NCBI RefSeq assembly: GCF_003284895.1
Contig: NZ_QMDV01000001.1
Coordinates: 1,019,080 to 1,083,079 of the forward strand
DNA: 64,000 nt
Direction of reading: 5' to 3'
From: Pontibacter arcticus
GTDB taxonomy: Bacteria > Bacteroidota > Bacteroidia > Cytophagales > Hymenobacteraceae
In this document: positions 53,105-61,421 of the stretch, one piece after another
Layout: every line of letters begins with the position of its first letter
Numbering within the stretch: the stretch's first letter is position 1
Notes under the pieces: generated by a model
What the model saw: the letters and a program-made list of their open reading frames with translations, nothing else
Database searches by the model: none
Told to the model about the DNA's origin: nothing
Made by a program: the position numbers and the translations under genes

Positions 53105-54421
53105 CTACACGGCATCCGATAAACTGGTGAACGTAAAGTCGCGCACTTTCATTGGCGGAATCAGGTTGCCGCTGATGCGTTGTGGTTTGCCCAGCGCTTC
53201 CAAGTTATTCAGCATAATGATCGGACTTTCGTTGAAACGGAAGTTTTTAACCGGGTACATGATTTTGCCATTCTCGATGTAGAAAGTTCCGTCGCGGGTA
53301 AGGCCCGTGTAAAGCAGCGTTTGCGGATCCACAGAACGGATATACCACAGGCGCGTCACCAATATGCCTCTTTTAGTGCTCTTGATCATATCTTCGACAG
53401 ATTGGTTGCCGCCTTCCATGATCATGCCACCACCGCCCGGTACAGATTTAGCGCCGGTTTTCTGAGCCCAGTAAAGCGAGTTCGAAAGGTTTTTCACAAC
53501 GCCCTTTTCTATCCAGGTTGTTTTTTCGCGTGGGCGGCCATCGCCTGCAAAAGGAGCACCCGGAATTTCTGGGTTGGATGGGTCAGAGTATACAGTTATG
53601 CGTTCATCAACCAGTTTTTCGCCTAGTTTGGTTTTGCCGCCGGCTTTGCTCAGGAAGCTACGCCCTTCTTCGGCGCCCCGCTGGTCAAGGCCACGGAACA
53701 TACCCTGCAAAAGGTCGATGGAAGCAGCAGGCTCCAGGATAACGGTATACTTGCCTGGCTCTAATGCTTTGGCGTTACGCGAGTCAGCGGCTTTTTTAGC
53801 AGCAATAGCAGATGCTTTTCCTGTATCAAGCTTGCTTACATCACTAAAGTCCTGGGTTACATAACCAGAGCCTGTTCCATCTTTGGTACGCATCGTTACC
53901 GAAAAATCAACTTCCGTAGACGGGTGGTAAGCAACCAGCCCTTTCGAGTTCATCTTCGCCAGAAAGCTGGTGTAATGCTCCAGGAAACCGGCTGCTTCCA
54001 AATCTTTGGCAGTAGCGGCAGCTATACTTTTTGCGGCAGCATCGGCACGGTAAGCAGGGTCTATTTTAGCTGTAGAATCGAAAAGCTCTTTGGTTGTGAT
54101 ATACTTTTGGGCGCCCAGCATCGGTACATATTCCGGGCTTTCCGGTGCTAGTTTGGCTATTTCTTCCGAACGGCGGATCACTTTTTCCAGCGATTTATCG
54201 TCGAACTCGTTGATGGTGGCTACACCAGAGCGTTTCCCAAATCGTGATTCTACGGAAAGGGCCACATTTTCTTCGGTGCCGCTGGTAGATACTTCGTTGT
54301 TTGCGTAGCGGATGTTTCCGCCCACGTTGCCGGTAAGTGTAAGTTCACACTCATCAGCCTTTGAATAAGCCAGTGCCTTTTTCAGGATCGCCTGTGCTTC
54401 TTCTTTACTTAATATTGCCAT
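53105..54421 (-). CDS. pmbA: TldE/PmbA-family metalloprotease subunit
   Basis: 438 aa, the catalytically inactive partner of TldD. Landmarks: ELTLTGNVGGNIRYANNEVSTSG at the N-terminus, SRFGKRSGVATINEFD, GKYTVILEPAASIDLLQGMF, the central GAPFAGDGRPREKTTWIEKGVVKN, and the C-terminal FRFNESPIIMLNN. It lacks the HExxxH metal motif, as expected of TldE. With TldD it forms a heterodimeric peptidase that trims small peptides in other bacteria. It starts 28 bp downstream of the tldD stop and is co-transcribed. Confidence 0.93.
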   Translation of the reverse strand: MAILSKEEAQAILKKALAYSKADECELTLTGNVGGNIRYANNEVSTSGTEENVALSVESRFGKRSGVATINEFDDKSLEKVIRRSEEIAKLAPESPEYVPMLGAQKYITTKELFDSTAKIDPAYRADAAAKSIAAATAKDLEAAGFLEHYTSFLAKMNSKGLVAYHPSTEVDFSVTMRTKDGTGSGYVTQDFSDVSKLDTGKASAIAAKKAADSRNAKALEPGKYTVILEPAASIDLLQGMFRGLDQRGAEEGRSFLSKAGGKTKLGEKLVDERITVYSDPSNPEIPGAPFAGDGRPREKTTWIEKGVVKNLSNSLYWAQKTGAKSVPGGGGMIMEGGNQSVEDMIKSTKRGILVTRLWYIRSVDPQTLLYTGLTRDGTFYIENGKIMYPVKNFRFNESPIIMLNNLEALGKPQRISGNLIPPMKVRDFTFTSLSDAV

Positions 54422-54449
54422 TTTGTTGATGTTCTTTAGAAGTAAAAGA

Positions 54450-56096
54450 CTAGATCTTACGGGCTGTGTTGATCACGTTTACGCCGTTAAAGCGGGTGTG
54501 AGCAGAGCCATGCGATACCGCACTTACCTGACTTGGCTGGCCTTTTCCGTCGAAGAAAGAGCCAAACAAACGGTAGTCGCTTTCGTCGCACATATCAGCG
54601 CAGGAGTTCCAGAATTCCTGGGTGTTGCTTTGGTATGCCACATCCTCTAACTGGCCTACAATTTTGCCTTTGCTAATCTCGTAGAACACGGTACCGCCAA
54701 ACTGGAAGTTATAGCGCTGTTGGTCGATGGAGTAAGAGCCACGGCCGGCAATGTAAACACCTTTGTCAACGCCGGCAATCAGCTGGTCTACGTTCTTTTT
54801 GGTTTTGCCCGGAGCCAGCGATACGTTTGGCATACGCTGGAACTGCACTGAGCTCCAGTTATCGGCATACGCACAACCATGTGATTCTTTTTCGCCGATG
54901 ATGTGTGCCTGGTCGCGGATGGCCTGGTAATTTACCAGCGTACCGTCTTTGATCAGATCCCATTGCTTTGTTTTCACGCCTTCATCATCCCAGCCTACCA
55001 GGCCAAGCGAACCTTTCTGCGTTTTATCAGCAAAGATGTGCACCTTATCAGAGCCATACTTAAAGTTCTTGGTTTTCCATTTGTCCAGCGTGGCAAAAGA
55101 AGTACCGGCATAGTTGGCTTCGTAGCCCAGTACACGGTCGAGTTCCAGCGGGTGGCCCACCGATTCGTGAATAGTTAAGCCCAGGTGGTTCGGATCGAGG
55201 ATAAGGTCATACTTGCCGGCCGCTACCGATTTTGCTGTCAGTTTTGCTTTGGCCTGCTTGGCAGCCAGTGTCGCATCTTCCAGCATATCGTAGGCATTGC
55301 GGTAGCCTACCAGGCCTGTTCCTTCAGGGCCTTTAATTTTTTCAGAAGCTTTCGGGTTCATGTATTCGTACCCCATGCCCATTGGCGAGCTTAATGCTTC
55401 GCGGGTTCTGAATTTGCCGGAGGCACTGTCTACAGCCGTTACCGTAAAGTTTGGCCAGATGCGGTGCACATCCTGGTCTATATAAGAGCCATCCGTAGAG
55501 GCAAAATATTTCTGTTCGTTTACCTGGAACAAGGCAGAGTTTACGAAGTTAGCGCCGTTCTCCATGGCTTTGGCATTTGCAGCTAACAGCAGGTCTGCTT
55601 TTTCGCCCACAGGTACTTCAAAAGCGTTTTTCTCGATCGGCGTTTTCCAGGATACTTCCCCAAACCCTTTTACAGGAGCCAGTTGAACCGGTACTTTCTG
55701 CAGTTTTGCGTTGGCCTTGGCAATGGCTACAGCCTGTTCGGTTGCTTTGGCAATGCCTTTATCCGATACATCCGAAGTGGCAGCAAAGCCCCACGTACCA
55801 TTAGCCAGTACGCGTATACCTACGCCGTAAGACTCAGCGTTTACTACGTTCTGTACTTGTTTCTCGCGGGTGAAAACATACTGCTGCAGGTAGCGGCCAA
55901 TGCGCACATCAGCATAAGAAGCGCCTCTTGTTTTGGCGGTATTCAGGGCTACGTCAGCAAGGCGTTTTTTAAGGGCCGTGTCTACGGTCTCCAGCAGGCG
56001 TTCGGGTGCAATAATATCACCAAACAAGGGGATGCTTGGCAGCATTAACCCACCGATGCCCAGCGCCGATAGTTCAAGAAAATTTCGTCTTTTCAA
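54450..56096 (-). CDS. tldD: TldD-family metalloprotease with Tat-like signal
   Basis: 548 aa. The metal motif HESVGH is at residues 310-315 (H-E-x-x-x-H), the TldD active site, followed by HPLELDRVLGYEANYAGTSFAT. The N-terminus MKRRNFLELSALGIGGLMLPSIPL is a twin-arginine-type signal (SRRxFL-like), so export by the Tat pathway or a membrane anchor is likely; E. coli TldD is cytoplasmic. Downstream landmarks are GLVGWDDEGVKT and VYIAGRGSYSIDQQRYNFQFGG. It is the first gene of the minus-strand block that continues to 42529. Confidence 0.93.
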   Translation of the reverse strand: MKRRNFLELSALGIGGLMLPSIPLFGDIIAPERLLETVDTALKKRLADVALNTAKTRGASYADVRIGRYLQQYVFTREKQVQNVVNAESYGVGIRVLANGTWGFAATSDVSDKGIAKATEQAVAIAKANAKLQKVPVQLAPVKGFGEVSWKTPIEKNAFEVPVGEKADLLLAANAKAMENGANFVNSALFQVNEQKYFASTDGSYIDQDVHRIWPNFTVTAVDSASGKFRTREALSSPMGMGYEYMNPKASEKIKGPEGTGLVGYRNAYDMLEDATLAAKQAKAKLTAKSVAAGKYDLILDPNHLGLTIHESVGHPLELDRVLGYEANYAGTSFATLDKWKTKNFKYGSDKVHIFADKTQKGSLGLVGWDDEGVKTKQWDLIKDGTLVNYQAIRDQAHIIGEKESHGCAYADNWSSVQFQRMPNVSLAPGKTKKNVDQLIAGVDKGVYIAGRGSYSIDQQRYNFQFGGTVFYEISKGKIVGQLEDVAYQSNTQEFWNSCADMCDESDYRLFGSFFDGKGQPSQVSAVSHGSAHTRFNGVNVINTARKI

Positions 56097-56262
56097 AGTA
56101 GTGTAAAGTTTAGATGTAGTTTAGAGAGTTTAGGTTTCGTTAGCTAAGTATAAAGATTTTGGTTTTTATATCAAAGTTTAACCACAGTAATCTGTCTAAA
56201 GCCTATATTCTCTAGATGAAACCCGCAAAGCGTTCTACCAAACCGAATAGTACTTAAAAGCA

Positions 56263-56301
56263 AAAAAGCGCAGCACCCTCTAGCCGGATGCTGCGCTTTT
56301 T
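56263..56301 (-). terminator. Terminator of the rlpA gene
   Basis: A 13-bp stem AAAAAGCGCAGCA (56263-56275) with TGCTGCGCTTTTT (56289-56301) and AT-rich ends. It lies downstream of rlpA on the minus strand, in the 307-bp gap before tldD. Confidence 0.85.
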
Positions 56302-56403
56302 GTCTGCTGCACACTCATTATATATAGGTGTACAAGAGGTTGAATTTTCTTTGTTCTAAACCGACCTACAGATAAGCCGAAAACAGGAATGTTGAAGTGG
56401 CGC

Positions 56404-57042
56404 TTATGCCTCTTTTACCAGCCCCTGCAGGCCTTCTTCTTTCAGGAGATCGTTAAAGGCTTGTGCCTGCTGGCGGTTCTCGAAACGGCCGGCGCGAATG
56501 CGTAATACTTTTTTGTTTCCTAGTTGCTGCTCCTGCAGTTCTACGGGCAGGTGCTTATCGAATGCTTTTAAACGCTGGCTCAAGGTCTGGGCATGCTCCA
56601 GGTCAAAGTATGATCCTGTCTGGATGGTATAGAAACCTGCGTTTGCCGGGTTATAATCGCCGGGTAACTCCAGCACCTCTACTTTTACCTGGCCAATACC
56701 TTCTCTGTGGAAATCCAGTTTACGGGCAGCTACTTCCGAAACATCAATAATACGATTGCCTACAAACGGGCCTCTGTCGTTGATGCGTACAATTACTGAC
56801 TCTTGGTTGTCCAGGTTTGTTACTTTTACTTTTGTACCGAAGGGCAGGGTTTGATGCGCAGCAGTCATGTGGTTTTTATTATAGCGCTCGCCGCTGCTTG
56901 TTTTGCGGCCATGGTATTTGCTGCCGTACCAGGAGGCTTGTCCTTTCTGGACATCTGTGGTCTGTGCTAGAACCGGCTCGTGAAAGCCGAGGAATAGAAA
57001 AATGATTACTGTAAAAAGGAAAAATTTTCTATCGTTAGTCAT
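56404..57042 (-). CDS. rlpA: RlpA-like septal lytic transglycosylase with SPOR domain
   Basis: 212 aa with a signal peptide (FFLFTVIIFLFLGFHEPVLAQ), an RlpA-type double-psi beta-barrel (GQASWYGSKYHGRKTSSGERYNK, LPFGTKVKVTNL, INDRGPFVGNRIIDVSE with the catalytic-type Asp of NDRGPF) and a C-terminal SPOR domain (FYTIQTGSYFDLEHAQTLSQ...RIRAGRFENRQQAQAF) that binds denuded peptidoglycan. RlpA cleaves glycan strands at division sites. The start is set at ATG 57042 (MTNDRKF); the longer frame to 57108 adds a basic run that breaks the signal peptide. Confidence 0.93.
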   Translation of the reverse strand: MTNDRKFFLFTVIIFLFLGFHEPVLAQTTDVQKGQASWYGSKYHGRKTSSGERYNKNHMTAAHQTLPFGTKVKVTNLDNQESVIVRINDRGPFVGNRIIDVSEVAARKLDFHREGIGQVKVEVLELPGDYNPANAGFYTIQTGSYFDLEHAQTLSQRLKAFDKHLPVELQEQQLGNKKVLRIRAGRFENRQQAQAFNDLLKEEGLQGLVKEA

Positions 57043-57377
57043 ATGTTTAAATGTTGATGAAGGCGCAAAGTTACAAAATAATATTTTAAACGAGCCCTTT
57101 TGCTGCATTATTGCCCTGAAGGCGTAGGGGGATACTGCTTAAAGCGCATAATTGATTATAGGGCATTATTTGACAAAATCGCTGTTTAAGGGACATATGG
57201 CAATATTTTCATAGGTTTTTTCTGTAACACAGCATGGCTGCATCAAAACGAAAAAAAATTTCTGTTTCGTATGATAAAAGGGGCGGAAGATGGTAGATTT
57301 CGGGCTGCAACGTAGAACGCTGCTGTGGTTTTTGCCCTGAAACTGCAGACACCGTATAGAGAAGAAAAGCGAAAATT
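57043..57377. other. 335-bp divergent gap
   Basis: Between divergent rlpA and the DUF72 gene. No gene, no clear repeat and no confident promoter consensus was found. Confidence 0.4.
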
Positions 57378-58286
57378 ATGGACTTTGGAAAGCTGTCAGA
57401 TATCAGCCTTGTAGACTTTACCCTACCCCCCGACCACCCCGATACACTGCCCTTTTTGCAGCAGTTTAAGCGTACCGAAAAACCGCAGGTATACATTGGG
57501 CTACCGGTGTGGGTAAATAAAAGCTGGGTAGGTTCGTGGTACCCGGCGGGCATGTCAGAGAAAGATGCACTGCACTGGTATGGCAGGCAGTTTAACACCA
57601 TCGAGCTTAACAGCAGCCACTACCATATTCCTGGCCAGAGTACAATTGAGCGCTGGCAGCAGGTAACGCCGCAGGGGTTTAAGTTCTGTCCTAAGTTTCC
57701 GCAACTCATCAGCCACGAAAGCCAGTTGCGCCACACCGCCGACCTGACTGCCGCATTCTGTAGCGCCATAGCTGGCCTGGAAGATAAACTGGGCGATTCG
57801 TTTCTGCAGTTGCCTCCCTATTTTGGCCCCAAACAACTACCCGACCTGGAAGCCTTTGTGCAGTTTATTCCGGAAACCATTCCGTTTACCGTAGAGCTGC
57901 GCCACCCCGATTGGTATACAGATAATGTTGCCAGCCTGGAGCTGTTTGAGGTGTTGCAAAAGTATAAAGTAGGCACTGTGTTAACGGATGTAGCCGGCAG
58001 GCGCGATGTGCTGCACATGCGCCTTACCACGCCATCGGCTATGGTGCGGTTTGTAGGGAACAGCCTGCACCCAACAGATTATACCCGAATTGATGCGTGG
58101 GTGCAACGCCTGAAAGTATGGTTTGAGAATGGCTTGCAGCAGCTATACTTTTTTGTGCATGAGCCTGATAACACCCTGGCTCCGGACCTGGCGCTTTACC
58201 TTATAAAAGAGTTAAATAAAGTATGCAATTTGGATATAAAGTTGCCGAAGAAGTTTGTACAAGCGGTGCAGGGGGAGTTGTTTTAG
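57378..58286 (+). CDS. DUF72 domain protein (YecE-like)
   Basis: 302 aa. The TIM-barrel DUF72 family (PF01904) is recognised by VYIGLPVWVNKSWVGSWYPAGMSEKDALHWYGRQFNTIELNSSHYHIP, then FKFCPKFPQLISHE, FLQLPPYFGPK, TVELRHPDWY and the final FFVHEPDNTLAPDLA. Function is unknown, with a suggested sugar- or nucleotide-related barrel. ATG 57378 is accepted although the first 38 residues (to about the VYIGLP start) form an extra N-terminal segment not present in all members. Confidence 0.92.
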   Translation: MDFGKLSDISLVDFTLPPDHPDTLPFLQQFKRTEKPQVYIGLPVWVNKSWVGSWYPAGMSEKDALHWYGRQFNTIELNSSHYHIPGQSTIERWQQVTPQGFKFCPKFPQLISHESQLRHTADLTAAFCSAIAGLEDKLGDSFLQLPPYFGPKQLPDLEAFVQFIPETIPFTVELRHPDWYTDNVASLELFEVLQKYKVGTVLTDVAGRRDVLHMRLTTPSAMVRFVGNSLHPTDYTRIDAWVQRLKVWFENGLQQLYFFVHEPDNTLAPDLALYLIKELNKVCNLDIKLPKKFVQAVQGELF

Positions 58287-58290
58287 TGAA

Positions 58291-58712
58291 TTTATACTTT
58301 GCTGGCGTAGCTGGCTGCTTTGGTTAATTTTTTAAACTATTGTTTCATAGTCGGCTTTCGCGCTCGGCGGCCGCGCTGGCCGCGTTTTCGCCTTCAGCGC
58401 TGTGTTCATTTCCTGTCTAACGACTGCCACTAACGTGGCACCGGAAACTCACAAGGCGCTTCATGCGAAAACTGGAAAAGTTTTTTTCTTCGATCATCTG
58501 ATTTATACTTCATAGCAAAGTATACTTCTGTTCAAAGCAAATGTCTTTGGTTAAGCCAACACCCCTCCTTTTCAAGGAGGGGTGCCGCAGGCGGGGTGGT
58601 TAATCTCATCAAGGAGAAAAGTAAGACCCAGCGGACTTGCAGCGAAAAAGCCAACTATACAACAAGCACTTCTCTATTAAGCTAGAAAGAAAGTAAGCCA
58701 GCAAAGTATAAA
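58291..58712. repeat. 422-bp element bounded by perfect 16-bp inverted repeats
   Basis: TTTATACTTTGCTGGC (58291-58306) and GCCAGCAAAGTATAAA (58697-58712) are perfect inverted ends that include the octamer motif. A second inverted layer is CATAGTCGGCTTTCGC (58346-58361) with a related copy at 58642-58659. Inside, CACCCCTCCTT (58560-58570) pairs with AAGGAGGGGTG (58574-58584). Two segments match 52105-52210. No frame is convincing, so it is a non-autonomous or structural element. Confidence 0.75.
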
Positions 58713-58737
58713 CCCCCTCCCCCTTTTTACTTCAACA

Positions 58738-58784
58738 TACGAAATAAATCGTAAATAAAATTTCCTTTTACGAAAAGATTCGTA
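58738..58784 (+). promoter_or_regulatory. Twin dyad operators for the BlaI-type repressor
   Basis: Two 16-bp dyads TACGA-N6-TCGTA: 58738-58753 and 58769-58784, spaced 31 bp start-to-start (about three helical turns). A TATACTTG promoter-like sequence (58785-58792) abuts the second. They lie 47 bp before the blaI start, consistent with autorepression. Confidence 0.8.
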
Positions 58785-58830
58785 TATACTTGCATGATCA
58801 CTTTTGTGTCGCTTTAACTGATTGTATAAT

Positions 58831-59220
58831 ATGGACTTAGAAAAACACCCCAAACCAACCGAAGCCGAACTGGAGATACTGCAGGTACTTTGGCAAAATG
58901 GACCTTCCACGGTGCGCTTTGTACACGATAAACTGAGCGAAACCAAAGACGCCGGCTATACCACCACTTTAAAGCTGATGCAGATCATGGCCGAAAAGAA
59001 AATGCTGGAAGCGGATAAGGCAAACCGCTCGCATGTGTTTCGGCCGTTGCTGAAAGAGGAAGCCACTCAAAAGCAACTCCTCGACCGTTTCCTGGACAGC
59101 ACGTTCCGGGGGTCGGCGTCCCGGTTGGTGATGCAGGCGCTCGGTAACCACACCGCTTCGCGCGAAGAACTTGATGAAATAAGAAATCTATTAGATAAAC
59201 TGGAAGGAGGTAAAAAATGA
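58831..59220 (+). CDS. blaI: BlaI/MecI-family transcriptional repressor
   Basis: 129 aa. A winged-helix domain (PTEAELEILQVLWQNGPSTVRFVHDKL...YTTTLKLMQIMAEKKML) is followed by a C-terminal dimerisation part with coiled-coil heptads. BlaI proteins repress their own operon until cleaved through BlaR1. Starts at ATG 58831; the frame could open at a TTG 9 bp earlier. The stop overlaps the start of blaR1 by 4 bp (ATGA), so the two are translationally coupled. Twin dyads upstream are the probable operators. Confidence 0.93.
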   Translation: MDLEKHPKPTEAELEILQVLWQNGPSTVRFVHDKLSETKDAGYTTTLKLMQIMAEKKMLEADKANRSHVFRPLLKEEATQKQLLDRFLDSTFRGSASRLVMQALGNHTASREELDEIRNLLDKLEGGKK

Positions 59221-61235
59221 ACCTGTTACCCGAAATTTTCCCGGAGGCGTTGGTAAATGCCTTGGGCTGGACCTTGCTGCACTCGCTTTGGCAGGGGGCT
59301 TTGCTGGCCGTTATACTTGGCCTTTTGCTGGTTGTGCTGCACCGGCACAGCGCTAAAATAAGGTATTGGGTGGCAGGTAGCGCGTTGCTCTTTCAGCTTT
59401 GTTTTTCAGGGGCTACATTTCTATACTATGGCAGCCAGCCCGAGGCAACTGTTACAGCAAGTATAAATTCGCAACTTATACTTCAGGCTGATGCTGTGGC
59501 TCCAAGCATAGAAGCAAGTACTTTCTGGGATGCGCCTTTAGCTGCTACGCAGGTATACTTTAAAGAGCACTTGCCGTTGGTGGTTACGTGCTGGGCGCTT
59601 GGTTTGCTGCTGATGTTGCTCCGTTTTATAGGCGGTATTGCATACGCACAGCGCCTGCGGAAGTATAGAACAGCGGCACTGGGGCAAAACTGGCAAAACA
59701 AATTACAACTACTCAGCCATCACATCGGTGTAAAGCAAACCGTAAGACTAATGGAGTCTGCGCTGGTAGAGGTGCCCGTTACCATTGGTTTTATCAAGCC
59801 TGTTATCCTGATGCCGATTGGCGCGGTAACCGGCTTGTCGCAAAACCAGGTGCAAGCGGTGCTGGCCCATGAGCTGGCGCATATACTTCGGAAAGATTAT
59901 TTGCTTAACTTAGTACAGTCGGTGGTAGAGTTGCTGTTCTTCTACCATCCTGCTATGTGGTGGATATCGGGTATTGTGCGTGCCGAACGCGAGCATTGCT
60001 GCGATGATATTGCTGTGGCAGCATGCGGTGATACCCTGACCTATGCCCGCGCGTTAGCCGAACTGGAAGCTATGCGCCTTCCGGTTTCACCAAGTATGGC
60101 CATGGCGGTGTCAGGTGGTAAAGGTTCTTTGCTGAGCAGGATTAAAAGGTTGATCGGGCAACCGGCGCCAGGGCCAACTTTTTCGGAAGGTTTTGTAGCG
60201 GCGCTGGTAGTGGTAGTTGGCTGCCTGGTTTTTTCGGTGAGCGCGATGGCGGCGCTAAATCCATGGAGCGATCCGGTAAAGAAAACGGAGAAAGCAGAAC
60301 AGATTTTATCTCCTGAAACAGAAGTTGCCTTAAAGCCGGAAACAACCGATGAAACTGAGAAAGCTGCTTCTGTTTATACTTTGCAGGATACCGTAGGGCA
60401 ACAGCAGAATATAGTGATCATCAAAAATAAAAAAGGGAAAATTACGGAGTTGTATGTAAACGGGAAACGCATTCCGGACAAAGACATAGAGCAGTACAGC
60501 GAGTTGGTAGCACAGCAGTTGCAGGCAACCAAAAAAGCACCGAAAGCAACCAGGGCAGAAGTTCAGGCCGAAATGAGAGCAGCCAGAGAGGCCGCAGCAA
60601 GTGGAAACCGCAGATCAGAAACGCGCAATTATACCTACAGGTATAGCACAGATGGCGATGTGCCGCCTGCGCCGCCGGTACCTGCTGCACCACCTGCGCC
60701 AGCCCGTGAAATGCTGCCTCCTGTTCCGCCCGCTCCTCCTAGGCCACCTATGCCTGTAGGCACAGCAGATAAAGACCGCCGCAAAGCAGACCTGAAGCAA
60801 TACGAAGCAGATATGAAACAGTACCAAGCTGACATGAAGGATTATGAAGCCAGACTGCGTGCATTGCGGGCAAATGGTAGTTTAACCGAGGAACGTTACC
60901 AGGCGCAATTGCAACAGCACCAGCAAATGCTTAAACGCCAGGAAACACTGCACCAGGAACGCGCCAAACGCCACGAAGAAATGGCCGTACGCCATGCCGA
61001 GCGCGAAAAAGAGCACCAGGCCCGTACGCAGCGAATGGAAGATGTGAAAAGCGAACTGATAAAAGATGGCATTTTAGAAAAGAACGCGGCTAACCTCAGC
61101 ATCCAGTTAACAGATAGCGATCTGATCGTGAATGGTAAAAAACAACCGCAGGAGCTGCACGAAAAGTATAAAAAGATGATGTCGGAGGGCAAGGGAGCCA
61201 ATACCAGTATTAATATACAGTACAATAAAAACTAA
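59217..61235 (+). CDS. blaR1: BlaR1-like M56 metallopeptidase with a long periplasmic tail
   Basis: 672 aa. The N-terminal M56 membrane-protease part (about 1-345) has helices ALLAVILGLLLVVLH and WALGLLLMLLRFIG, the zinc motif HELAH at residues 218-222, a second ligand region AEREHCCDDIAV, and a closing helix near 324-345. The tail is unusual: no penicillin-binding sensor domain, but a basic region, a proline/alanine-rich stretch (about 481-515) and a long charged coiled coil rich in E, K, Q and R (about 520-620). It should sense something other than a beta-lactam. It pairs with BlaI in the same operon. An inverted octamer pair (59459-59483) lies within the coding region. Confidence 0.9.
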   Translation: MNLLPEIFPEALVNALGWTLLHSLWQGALLAVILGLLLVVLHRHSAKIRYWVAGSALLFQLCFSGATFLYYGSQPEATVTASINSQLILQADAVAPSIEASTFWDAPLAATQVYFKEHLPLVVTCWALGLLLMLLRFIGGIAYAQRLRKYRTAALGQNWQNKLQLLSHHIGVKQTVRLMESALVEVPVTIGFIKPVILMPIGAVTGLSQNQVQAVLAHELAHILRKDYLLNLVQSVVELLFFYHPAMWWISGIVRAEREHCCDDIAVAACGDTLTYARALAELEAMRLPVSPSMAMAVSGGKGSLLSRIKRLIGQPAPGPTFSEGFVAALVVVVGCLVFSVSAMAALNPWSDPVKKTEKAEQILSPETEVALKPETTDETEKAASVYTLQDTVGQQQNIVIIKNKKGKITELYVNGKRIPDKDIEQYSELVAQQLQATKKAPKATRAEVQAEMRAAREAAASGNRRSETRNYTYRYSTDGDVPPAPPVPAAPPAPAREMLPPVPPAPPRPPMPVGTADKDRRKADLKQYEADMKQYQADMKDYEARLRALRANGSLTEERYQAQLQQHQQMLKRQETLHQERAKRHEEMAVRHAEREKEHQARTQRMEDVKSELIKDGILEKNAANLSIQLTDSDLIVNGKKQPQELHEKYKKMMSEGKGANTSINIQYNKN

Positions 61236-61255
61236 GTATACCAGTTAAGTTTTTT

Positions 61256-61293
61256 AAAACCTGGCAGCTTGTACGAGCCTGCCAGGTTTTTTT
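61256..61293 (+). terminator. Terminator of blaI-blaR1
   Basis: AAAACCTGGCAG (61256-61267) pairs with CTGCCAGGTTTT (61279-61290), followed by T residues. Confidence 0.9.
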
Positions 61294-61421
61294 GCGTATA
61301 ACCCTCAACTGCAAAGTAGGTATATGCGTAGGGCACTAATCCGATGGCTAAGATTTTCGGTCTGATCTAGTACTTTTGCTTCAAAATTATTAACTTAACT
61401 CATTCTATTGTTTTTGCTTGT

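Noticed and set aside
58291..58712. Riboswitch or small RNA in the gap before blaI
   Set aside because: The structure is explained by inverted terminal repeats shared with 52105-52272, and it resembles no known regulatory RNA.
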